Part shown: positions 1-4,963 of the stretch, one piece after another | How positions within the stretch are numbered: the stretch's first letter is position 1 | Layout of the letters: every line of letters begins with the position of its first letter | Assembly (NCBI GenBank): GCA_900555805.1 | Contig: USMJ01000078.1 | Location: 1 to 6,342, forward strand | Origin: an uncultured Oscillospiraceae bacterium | Lineage (GTDB): Bacteria > Bacillota > Clostridia > Oscillospirales > Acutalibacteraceae | Length of the DNA stretch: 6,342 nucleotides | Reading direction: 5' to 3' | Made by a program: the position numbers and the translations under genes | Notes under the pieces: model-generated | The model's input: the letters and a program-made list of their open reading frames with translations, nothing else | The model's database searches: none | What the model was told of the DNA's origin: nothing

Positions 1-170
1 TGCAGAGGAAGCGGCAAGGCTGACGCCTTGCAATGACGATAAGCCGAAAAATGCCGAAATTATGCCGCTTCGGGCGTGTTCGGATTTGCACCCAATGCTT
101 AACGGCTGTCTCGACATAGCGATGCCGCCACGCGAAGCGGAGACGGCGAGCATACAAACAGAGTTCGGTG
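1..170. other. Non-coding stretch with small inverted repeats; possible edge of a dispersed repeat
   Basis: This is the region downstream of the tmRNA terminator. I see no supported gene: the plus-strand frame beginning at 62 runs on through the terminator and the tmRNA, so it is a shadow. The first 40 bases contain a perfect 7-bp stem, GCAAGGC at 14-20 and GCCTTGC at 25-31 with a TGAC loop, followed by AATGACG. That ending resembles the ends of dispersed palindromic intergenic repeats seen in many bacterial genomes (inference). A weaker GC-rich dyad lies near 123-147. Confidence 0.4.
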
Positions 171-209
171 AAAAACAAAACTTCGGCAGACCCGAAACGG
201 ATCTGCCGA
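171..209 (-). terminator. Intrinsic terminator of ssrA (tmRNA)
   Basis: Read on the minus strand, four bases after the tmRNA CCA end comes a stem of TCGGCAGA (209-202) with TCTGCCGA (190-183), extended inward by a T-G pair and CCG/CGG around a TTT loop, 12 pairs in all. It is followed directly by AGTTTTGTTTTT (182-171). A strong stem with a U-rich tail at the end of a stable RNA gene is a textbook intrinsic terminator. Confidence 0.92.
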
Positions 210-213
210 TAAA

Positions 214-567
214 TGGTGGAGCCGGCGGTAATCGAAACCGCGTCCGAAGATCTCTCCCCACGACTTTCTACGAGTGTAGTTTATCCTTTAGGCTTCCCCC
301 GGCACGCCGCCGATAAACAGGCTGCGCGTTTCGGTATTCCCTCGTTCATGGCAAAAGCCGGGAAGCTCTTTTGCTCACGTTCACTGCTGATCGACGCTTC
401 TTACCGGACCGCAGTCCTTCCGGCAGAAACGGGTTGCTTAAATTAAGCAGCCATTAAAACAGTATTGTTTTTGTCATTTAAAATTGAAGTTTGCGGCTTT
501 TAAAGCGGATCCGCGCCGCTACTCGCTTATCGTGCTTCAAGGTCCCCGTCGAAATCCTTTCGGCCCC
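214..567 (-). ncRNA. ssrA: tmRNA (transfer-messenger RNA, 10Sa RNA)
   Basis: tmRNA rescues ribosomes stalled on broken mRNAs. It enters the A site as an alanyl-tRNA mimic carried by SmpB and then supplies a short reading frame encoding a degradation tag. The gene is 354 nt. The 5' end GGGGCCG pairs with CGGCTCC before the encoded ACCA, giving a 7-bp acceptor stem with a G-U at pair 3, the alanine identity element. The T arm shows GCGGT, loop TTCGATT, ACCGC. The 5' segment GGATTTCGACGGGGACCTTGA matches the conserved tmRNA start. Only one frame ends with Ala-Ala before a stop: it reads ...D-K-N-N-T-V-L-M-A-A and stops with TAA near 450. The resume codon is not certain; GAC, AAA or AAC are possible. 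The stop codon lies within a hairpin TGCTT/AAGCA (helix 5). smpB lies upstream on the same strand. This is a one-piece tmRNA, not a permuted one. Confidence 0.97.
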
Positions 568-573
568 ATATAT

Positions 574-604
574 ATTATATTTTTAGGTACACTCAGGTTG
601 AGTG
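574..604 (-). promoter_or_regulatory. ssrA promoter with a dyad in the -35 position
   Basis: A perfect TATAAT lies on the minus strand at 579-574. Six bases separate it from G567, the first base of the mature tmRNA, so transcription can start at the mature 5' end or very near it. Seventeen bases upstream there is no good -35: the best match at 597-602 reads CTCAAC. The position is covered instead by a 15-bp inverted repeat, CACTCA (590-595), GGT, TGAGTG (599-604). This could be a repressor or activator site (inference). The -10 is well supported; the role of the dyad is unknown. Confidence 0.75.
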
Positions 605-620
605 CGTAAACAAGCTCTCT

Positions 621-940
621 GCCCGGCGGAAAAGTTTGTCGTTAGCTGACATTTGCCGTCGCGGTAAGCCTTCCCTCTTATGATATCTCTTACCCGACAG
701 AAAAATTCACCGTTAGCCGACATTCGCCGTCGGGGTAAAACTTCCTTTTCATGCTATATCTGTTCGACAGAAAAATTTGCCGTTAGCCGACATTCGCCGT
801 CGGGGTAAAGCTTCCCTCTTGTATCAGTCTTACCCGACAGAAAAATTCACCGTTAGCTGACACTCGCCGTCGTGGTAAGCCTTCCCTCTTATTGTATCTC
901 TTACCCGACAGAAAAGTTTGCCGTTAGCCGGCATTCGGCG
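621..940. repeat. Tandem repeat array, about 4.5 copies of a 70/71-bp unit
   Basis: The block CGTTAGC(C/T)GACA recurs with its first base at 640, 711, 781 and 851, and a variant at 922, so the spacings are 71, 70, 70 and 71. Each unit also shares an A-rich run (GAAAAA or GAAAA), a GCCGTCG-type block and CTTCCCTCTT. Most copies carry TTACCCGACAG at the unit edge. Copies differ by scattered substitutions, so the array is not freshly amplified. It fills almost all of the space between smpB and the ssrA promoter. No spacers are present and the unit is too long for CRISPR. No open frame of note runs through it. Confidence 0.9.
911..933 (-). terminator. Probable terminator of the dnaX-smpB operon (repeat copy nearest smpB)
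   Basis: Read on the minus strand, 24 bases after the smpB stop, TGCCG (933-929), loop GCTAA, CGGCA (923-919) forms a perfect 5-bp hairpin followed by AACTTTTC. It is short but well placed. Related versions sit in the other repeat copies at 637-651, 708-722, 778-792 and 848-862, so read-through could be stopped again. It could equally be just part of the repeat. Confidence 0.5.
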
Positions 941-957
941 CGTACCGAAAATATCTT

Positions 958-1422
958 TTAATATCGCTCCTTCATGCTTCGCTCGATGTCTCGCTTGGCG
1001 TCTTTCTTCGCCGCAGTTTCGCGCTTGTCATAGTTTTTCTTACCCTTACAGAGACCTATTTCAAGCTTGGCTCTGCCTTTGAGAAAATATATCGAAAGAG
1101 GAACTATTGTTAAGCCCTCCTGCCTGACCTTGTCATAAAGGCGGCGGATCTCGCGCTTATGCATCAAAAGCTTCTTCTTGCGAAGCGGATCTCTGTTGAA
1201 TATATTGCCCTGCTCATAAGGACTTATGTGCATTCCGCAGGCGAAGATCTCGCCCTTTTCTATCGAGCACCACGAATCCTTGAGGTTGACGCGCCCCTGA
1301 CGGACGCTCTTGACCTCTGTTCCGAAAAGCTCAATGCCTGCTTCGTATTTTTCGAGTACAAAGTAGTCGTGCCCTGCCTTTTTATTCTGAGCGACGAGCT
1401 TGATGTCATCTGATTTTTCCAT
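958..1422 (-). CDS. smpB: SsrA-binding protein SmpB
   Basis: SmpB binds the tRNA-like domain of tmRNA and brings it to stalled ribosomes, where its C-terminal tail fills the empty mRNA channel. From the chosen start the protein has 154 residues, normal for the family. Visible family blocks are NKKAGHDY (13-20), [15 protein letters not shown] (29-43), HISPYEQGN (65-73), [15 protein letters not shown] (78-92), and the basic tail [19 protein letters not shown] (127-145). Two starts are possible: GTG at 1431, which has no ribosome binding site, and ATG at 1422, which has GGTGA five bases upstream. I prefer ATG; the GTG lies inside that binding site. The gene begins 36 bases after recR and looks like the last gene of the dnaX operon. 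Its RNA partner ssrA follows downstream on the same strand but has its own promoter. The family call is secure; the start is likely. Confidence 0.96.
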   Translation of the reverse strand: MEKSDDIKLVAQNKKAGHDYFVLEKYEAGIELFGTEVKSVRQGRVNLKDSWCSIEKGEIFACGMHISPYEQGNIFNRDPLRKKKLLMHKREIRRLYDKVRQEGLTIVPLSIYFLKGRAKLEIGLCKGKKNYDKRETAAKKDAKRDIERSMKERY

Positions 1423-1436
1423 ATAGTTCACCGTTC

Positions 1437-1455
1437 GGCAGGCTCTGTGCCTGCC
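1437..1455 (-). other. Perfect 7-bp stem-loop between recR and smpB
   Basis: GGCAGGC and GCCTGCC flank a 5-base loop (1437-1443, 1449-1455). The stem begins 3 bases after the recR stop and ends 4 bases before the smpB ribosome binding site. No U-tract follows on the minus strand, so it is not a normal terminator. It may affect mRNA stability or processing, or smpB translation (inference). Confidence 0.6.
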
Positions 1456-1458
1456 CTG

Positions 1459-2061
1459 TTATATTTCGCGCCTGCCCTCGAGCGCCTTGGTCAAAGTCAC
1501 CTCGTCGGCGTATTCAAGATCCGCTCCGACGGGTACGCCGTAAGCAAGACGGCTGACGTTTATCCCCATGGGCTTGATATATCTTGAAATAAGCATGGCG
1601 GTCGCCTCGCCCTCGACGGTCGGGTTCGTCGCCATGATGACCTCCTTGACCGTATCGTCGCTGAGCCTTGAGATAAGCTCCTTGAAGGTGATATCCTCGG
1701 GGCCGACGCCGTTCATCGGCGATATAACGCCGTGAAGAACATGATAAAGTCCGTTATATTCGTGAGTGCGCTCAAAGGCGACGACGTCCCTCGGGTCCTC
1801 GACCACGCATATGGTGCTTTTATCCCTCTCGGGAGACGAACATATGGAGCAGACCTCGCCCTCGGTCAGATTGCAGCAGACCGAACAGCGGTGGATTCTC
1901 TCCCTCGCCGTGAGTATTGCGTTTGCGAAGCTCTCGGCGTCCTCTTTCTTGAGATTGAGGACATAGAAAGCCATTCGCTGAGCGCTTTTGTGGCCGACAC
2001 CCGGCATTCTCTCAAACTGCTCGACAAGTCTCGCCAGAGCGGCTACGCTGTATCCTGCCAT
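1459..2061 (-). CDS. recR: Recombination mediator protein RecR
   Basis: RecR works with RecO (and RecF) to load RecA on single-stranded DNA coated by SSB during gap repair. The protein is 200 residues, the usual length. Domains in order are a helix-hairpin-helix (about 18-30, [13 protein letters not shown]), a four-cysteine zinc site C59-x2-C62 with C71-x2-C74, and a Toprim domain starting at about 84 with ICVVEDPRD (E88, D89) and going on through [12 protein letters not shown] (144-155). The C-terminal segment [17 protein letters not shown] (171-187) is the typical RecR end. The ATG lies one base after the ybaB stop (TGA-T-ATG). No clear Shine-Dalgarno sequence precedes it, so translation is probably coupled to ybaB. 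The dnaX-ybaB-recR order is conserved in Firmicutes. No oddities seen. Confidence 0.97.
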   Translation of the reverse strand: MAGYSVAALARLVEQFERMPGVGHKSAQRMAFYVLNLKKEDAESFANAILTARERIHRCSVCCNLTEGEVCSICSSPERDKSTICVVEDPRDVVAFERTHEYNGLYHVLHGVISPMNGVGPEDITFKELISRLSDDTVKEVIMATNPTVEGEATAMLISRYIKPMGINVSRLAYGVPVGADLEYADEVTLTKALEGRREI

Positions 2062-2062
2062 A

Positions 2063-2404
2063 TCAGAACAGACCCGGGATATTCAGTCCGGCGAGACCGC
2101 CCTGAGCCGCTTCCATCTTGCTGTTCATGGTGTCCTCGGCCTTTCTCATAGCTTCGTTGACGGCGGCGATAATAAGATCGCTGAGCATCTCGACATCTTC
2201 GGGATCGACGACGTCGGGCTTAATGTTGAGGGTCTTGAGCTCCTTGGCGCCCGTGACGACGGCTTCGACGGCTCCGCCGCCTGCGCTTGCTGTGAACTCG
2301 CTCGCTTCGACCTCAGCCTGAGCGTTCTGGATATTCTCCTGCATTTCCTGTATCTTTTTCATCATGTCGCCTCTGCTGGGCTGATTGGGAATTCTTGCTT
2401 TCAT
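2063..2404 (-). CDS. ybaB: YbaB/EbfC family nucleoid-associated protein
   Basis: This is a small DNA-binding protein of the YbaB/EbfC family (YaaK in Bacillus), thought to form dimers that bind DNA and affect nucleoid structure; its exact role next to dnaX and recR is unsettled. The frame gives 113 residues. The N-terminal half is a predicted helix rich in Met, Gln, Glu and Lys ([19 protein letters not shown], 14-32). A core with glycine-rich [18 protein letters not shown] (39-56) and [20 protein letters not shown] follows, then a long C-terminal helix and the end GLNIPGLF. This matches the family layout. The start at 2404 is supported by AAGGAGA eight bases upstream; the inner Met pair at residues 14-15 has no comparable site. 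It lies 86 bases after dnaX and one base before recR. Confidence 0.95.
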   Translation of the reverse strand: MKARIPNQPSRGDMMKKIQEMQENIQNAQAEVEASEFTASAGGGAVEAVVTGAKELKTLNIKPDVVDPEDVEMLSDLIIAAVNEAMRKAEDTMNSKMEAAQGGLAGLNIPGLF

Positions 2405-2432
2405 TTTGGTTATCTCCTTGTCAAAATATTCT

Positions 2433-2461
2433 GGAATTTATAAATCCGACGGACAAATTCC
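2433..2461. repeat. Inverted repeat in the dnaX-ybaB gap
   Basis: GGAATTT (2433-2439) and AAATTCC (2455-2461) form a perfect 7-bp AT-rich inverted repeat with a 15-base centre, between the dnaX stop and the ybaB binding site. It is too weak and lacks the U-tract of a terminator. It may be an mRNA processing structure or chance. Confidence 0.35.
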
Positions 2462-2490
2462 GATAAGCACTCATTCGCCCGTACATAAAA

Positions 2491-4149
2491 TCAAGTCAAA
2501 TTGACCTTTATCTCCGACGAACGCATCTTTGAAATGAGGTTGTCGAGGGGGTCGTTTTCTTTTTTCTGCGGCCGTTCGCTTTCTTCTCTTTTGAAAATTC
2601 CAAGCCTTTTTCTCTCGCCCGTGACGGCCAAGATCGCCTTTTTGACGTCGGCGGCGTTCGTTCCCTGCCTTATCAGCGAGCCGAACGTCGGATAGCGGCA
2701 GTCGACGAGGATGAAGTCGCCGTGGATATAGGCCTCGGAGTTGTCGAGCACGCCCCACAGCGGAAGATTCGTCTTTTTGATCTCCTCGATGACCTCGGGC
2801 CAGCGGCGAAACGGCTCGTCGCGGTCGGAGTTTTCGCTCTCGGGCTCGGGCGGCGTTTCCTCGCGCGCCGTCTCCTTTTCTGGCGCGGGTACGCTCGGAG
2901 TCTGCGGTTCGGGGGGCTTTTCCTGCGCCTTGGAAGGCTCGGCCTTTTCGGTCGGCTCCTCTTTTTTCCCGGTACGCGCCTGAGTTGGTGCCTGACTGAA
3001 ATTACCGTTTCGCAGGGCGTCCTCAAGCGCTGAAATTCGGCTTGAAAGCGACGAAAAGTCGCTGTTTATTTCGGGAGACGACAGCTTGATGACAGCCATT
3101 TCCATTTCTATTCTCTTATTCACGCCGCGCTTCATATTCGTCAGCGCCGCCTGAAGAAGATCGACGCATCTCAAAATATTCTCAAGCGTATAGCGTTCGC
3201 TCTGAGCCTTTGTCTGCTCGTATTCTTCCTTTGTGCAGACAAGGATCTCTTCCGCGCGCCTGACGGTCTTGACGACCATAAGCGAACGGTAGTGATTTAT
3301 AAGCTCGCTGCAAAGTCTTTCCATATCGCAGGATGAGGAATGAAGCTCGTCCAAAATCTCCATAGCCTTGGCGCAGTCGTTGTCGCAAAGCGAATCGGCA
3401 AGTCTGAAAAGATAATCCTTGCTCGTTAAGCCCGCGACCTCGCTGACAAGCTTTGAGGTGACGTGCATATCTCTGCCCATGCACTGATCCAAAAGCGACA
3501 GGGCGTCTCTCATTCCGCCGTCGGATATTCTCGATATCAGCATGGCGGCGTCGCTGTCGAGGGTCAGCCCCTCCTGTTCGGCTATATAGTTCATTCGGCT
3601 TATCATATCCTCGCTCGGGATACGCCGAAAATCAAATCTCTGACAACGGGACAAAATCGTAGCAGGAAGCTTGTGTACCTCCGTTGTGGCGAGTATGAAT
3701 TTAACGTGTTCGGGCGGCTCTTCAAGAGTTTTCAGAAGAGCGTTGAAAGCTCCCGTCGAGAGCATATGAACCTCGTCGATGATATAGACCCGGTACTTAC
3801 ACTTGGCAGGGGTGAAGTTGGCCTCCTGTCTGATATCACGGATATTGTCAACGCCGTTGTTGCTCGCGGCGTCTATTTCGATAACGTCCATGATAGTTCC
3901 GTTATCTATTCCGCGGCATATCTCGCATTCGTTGCAGGGATCGCCGTTCACCGGATGCAGGCAGTTGACCGCCTTAGCCAATATCTTGGCGCAGGTCGTT
4001 TTGCCCGTACCCCTTGAGCCTGTGAAAAGGTAGGCGTGGGAATGTCTCCCGGCTTCGATCTCGTTTTTTAGCGTCGAGGTGATATGCGGCTGACCGACAA
4101 CGTCAGAAAAGACCTTGGGCCGCCATTTTCTGTATAACACCTGATACAT
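2491..4149 (-). CDS. dnaX: DNA polymerase III subunit gamma/tau (clamp-loader ATPase)
   Basis: DnaX is the motor subunit of the clamp loader, which opens the beta clamp with ATP and places it on primed DNA; the tau form also links polymerase and helicase. The protein has 552 residues from the chosen start. Visible: N-terminal YQVLYRKWRPKVFSDVVGQ, Walker A GSRGTGKT (44-51), a zinc site with C63, C72, C75 and C78, Walker B VYIIDEVH (121-128), sensor 1 ATTE (154-157) and the SRC motif (167-169) with the arginine finger. After domain III comes a Pro/Glu/Lys-rich linker (about 395-445) and a C-terminal tau-like domain with RRWPEVIEEIKKTNLPLWGVL. The frame stays open upstream to 4308, but that part is the SRP RNA gene. 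ATG 4149 has GGAGAGG (4164-4158) eight bases upstream. No promoter is seen between the SRP RNA and dnaX, so read-through is likely. Two A6G runs lie in the 3' half. Confidence 0.97.
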   Translation of the reverse strand: MYQVLYRKWRPKVFSDVVGQPHITSTLKNEIEAGRHSHAYLFTGSRGTGKTTCAKILAKAVNCLHPVNGDPCNECEICRGIDNGTIMDVIEIDAASNNGVDNIRDIRQEANFTPAKCKYRVYIIDEVHMLSTGAFNALLKTLEEPPEHVKFILATTEVHKLPATILSRCQRFDFRRIPSEDMISRMNYIAEQEGLTLDSDAAMLISRISDGGMRDALSLLDQCMGRDMHVTSKLVSEVAGLTSKDYLFRLADSLCDNDCAKAMEILDELHSSSCDMERLCSELINHYRSLMVVKTVRRAEEILVCTKEEYEQTKAQSERYTLENILRCVDLLQAALTNMKRGVNKRIEMEMAVIKLSSPEINSDFSSLSSRISALEDALRNGNFSQAPTQARTGKKEEPTEKAEPSKAQEKPPEPQTPSVPAPEKETAREETPPEPESENSDRDEPFRRWPEVIEEIKKTNLPLWGVLDNSEAYIHGDFILVDCRYPTFGSLIRQGTNAADVKKAILAVTGERKRLGIFKREESERPQKKENDPLDNLISKMRSSEIKVNLT

Positions 4150-4195
4150 TCCGAACACCTCTCCGTTTAACAAAATCGCAGCAAGACATATTAGC

Positions 4196-4316
4196 TCGGT
4201 CATGTCCCGTGCAGGCGTACTGTGGCGCACGGTCGTGTCGCTTAATGCTGCTCGGTTCCCCGCCTGACATGGTTCACGATGTCCCGTCGCACAGGACCCG
4301 CACGGCACATGACCAA
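4196..4316 (-). ncRNA. ffs: Signal recognition particle RNA, small bacterial type (4.5S/scRNA)
   Basis: SRP RNA forms, with Ffh, the particle that directs membrane and secreted proteins to the SecYEG translocon. On the minus strand GGTCATGT near the 5' end pairs fully with ACATGACC near the 3' end (4314-4307 and 4205-4198), and the stem goes on with GCCGTGC opposite GCACGGG. The conserved Ffh-binding tip is present: GTCAGGCGG, tetraloop GGAA, CCGAGCAGCA, the same layout as the GTCAGGTCC-GGAA-GGAAGCAGC block of E. coli. Length is about 117-121 nt; exact ends are estimated. It lies 46 bases upstream of dnaX, the same arrangement as scr-dnaX in Bacillus. A near-consensus promoter lies just upstream. 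Confidence 0.95.
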
Positions 4317-4346
4317 AATAACATATCTCACTGCGTTAGCTAAACT

Positions 4347-4375
4347 ATTATAATACAAGCGGCAGAAAAAATCAA
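4347..4375 (-). promoter_or_regulatory. Sigma-A promoter of the SRP RNA (and probably the dnaX operon)
   Basis: On the minus strand, -35 TTGATT (4375-4370) is separated by 17 bases from a perfect -10 TATAAT (4352-4347). The start point should be near 4340, about 25 bases before the mature SRP RNA, so 5' trimming would be expected. I find no other promoter before dnaX and no terminator after the SRP RNA. Confidence 0.88.
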
Positions 4376-4478
4376 CTGTTAATTTATAAAAAATGAGGAA
4401 AATGGGCGACCTTTGGGGCGCAGCCGCAAAAGCACCGACCGAGCCGGCAGGCGTGATGCACACACGACCGCCGCTCAC

Positions 4479-4528
4479 CGCTGTCGGACGCTAAACCGAC
4501 AGCGCCGCTTCGAAACCCGAAGCGGCGC
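4479..4528. terminator. Two overlapping GC-rich stem-loops, possible terminator of the DUF6440 gene
   Basis: First stem: CGCTGTCGG (4479-4487) with CCGACAGCG (4496-4504), 9 perfect pairs, 8-base loop. Second stem: GCGCCGCTTCG (4502-4512) with CGAAGCGGCGC (4518-4528), 11 perfect pairs, 5-base loop. They share bases 4502-4504. Neither has a clean U-tract on the minus strand, so terminator function for the gene ending at 4610 is only possible. The rest of 4380-4610 holds no gene I can support. Confidence 0.5.
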
Positions 4529-4580
4529 AAGTTTGATTTAATTATAATTTGTCGACACCCGAAAATCTCATTGACCGGTT

Positions 4581-4604
4581 TACCCCGACATCAAATTTCG
4601 GGTA
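4581..4604. repeat. Short inverted repeat after the DUF6440 gene
   Basis: TACCCCGA (4581-4588) and TCGGGTA (4598-4604) form a stem with one bulged base, starting 5 bases after the stop at 4610 on the minus strand. The stem words resemble the TACCCGAC/GTCGGGGTA words of the 70-bp repeats near ssrA. No U-tract follows. Confidence 0.35.
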
Positions 4605-4609
4605 CAAAA

Positions 4610-4792
4610 TCAATCATTTATGATCGGCGAAACAACAGGCTTTCCGTCTCTGTCCAACAGCGGCGTCAAACCTCCCGAATAGCCGCACGCATGATATAAA
4701 TAATTCACGCCCGTTTCCCTGTCGACCCAGATCTCGGTTGTGGACATTGCTCCCTGCGTGTATACTCTTTCAAATCTTTGCTCTTTTGCCAT
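4610..4792 (-). CDS. Small protein resembling the DUF6440 family
   Basis: A 60-residue protein of unknown function. It has no signal peptide, membrane segment or cysteine cluster (one Cys, C36). The N-terminal part AKEQRFERVYTQGAMSTTE (2-20) leads to EIWVDRETGVNYLYHA and then GGLTPLLDRDGKPVVS, which read like two short beta-hairpins, each with an Asp-Arg turn (DRETG, DRDGK). From memory this pattern matches small proteins annotated DUF6440 in Clostridia; I could not search to confirm. The start has AGGAGG (4806-4801) eight bases upstream, one of the best ribosome binding sites here, and the codons look normal, so I take it as real. It stands alone between the LOG gene and the SRP RNA. The AT-rich upstream stretch 4807-4880 could hold a promoter, but I cannot pick one with a good -35. 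Confidence 0.82.
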   Translation of the reverse strand: MAKEQRFERVYTQGAMSTTEIWVDRETGVNYLYHACGYSGGLTPLLDRDGKPVVSPIIND

Positions 4793-4963
4793 TTCTTTTT
4801 CCTCCTGAATTTTTATTGTTGATTTAAAACTATCATAAAATCATAAACAAAACAAGGAATAATATGTGAAAACGAAGTTAATATTATGTCCGATTCGAAG
4901 TTTTCTACAGATGGAAGCCTGTTTCATTTTTGTTGTACTCCGAGCGTGTGCTTAAGCCGCGCT
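4793..4963. other. AT-rich intergenic region, nothing further supported
   Basis: Apart from the ribosome binding site of the small gene at 4801-4806, this stretch shows only an imperfect stem GCTGAAGC/GCTTAAGC after the LOG stop (on the minus strand, about 4950-4970) with no U-tract. It probably carries the promoter of the small gene, but no confident pair of boxes is visible. Confidence 0.3.

Noticed and set aside
62..446. Plus-strand open frames of 84 and 77 codons
   Set aside because: They cross the tmRNA terminator and tmRNA gene on the other strand, have no ribosome binding site, and resemble no protein.
621..940. CRISPR array
   Set aside because: Units are about 70 bp and tandem with no variable spacers; CRISPR repeats are shorter and alternate with unique spacers.
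1159..2443. Plus-strand frames opposite smpB, recR and ybaB
   Set aside because: They are antisense shadows of strongly recognised minus-strand genes and have no family similarity.
2961..2967. E. coli-type programmed -1 frameshift site in dnaX
   Set aside because: The A6G run is in the wrong codon phase for A-AAA-AAG slippage, although an SD-like GAGGAG lies beside it.
2673..3026. Minus-strand 117-codon frame inside dnaX
   Set aside because: It is the off-frame reading of the GC-rich dnaX linker, very rich in Arg and Pro; I treat it only as the possible end of a slippage product.
4242..4478. Minus-strand 78-codon frame starting before the SRP RNA
   Set aside because: It covers the SRP promoter and much of the SRP RNA, and has no binding site or family similarity.
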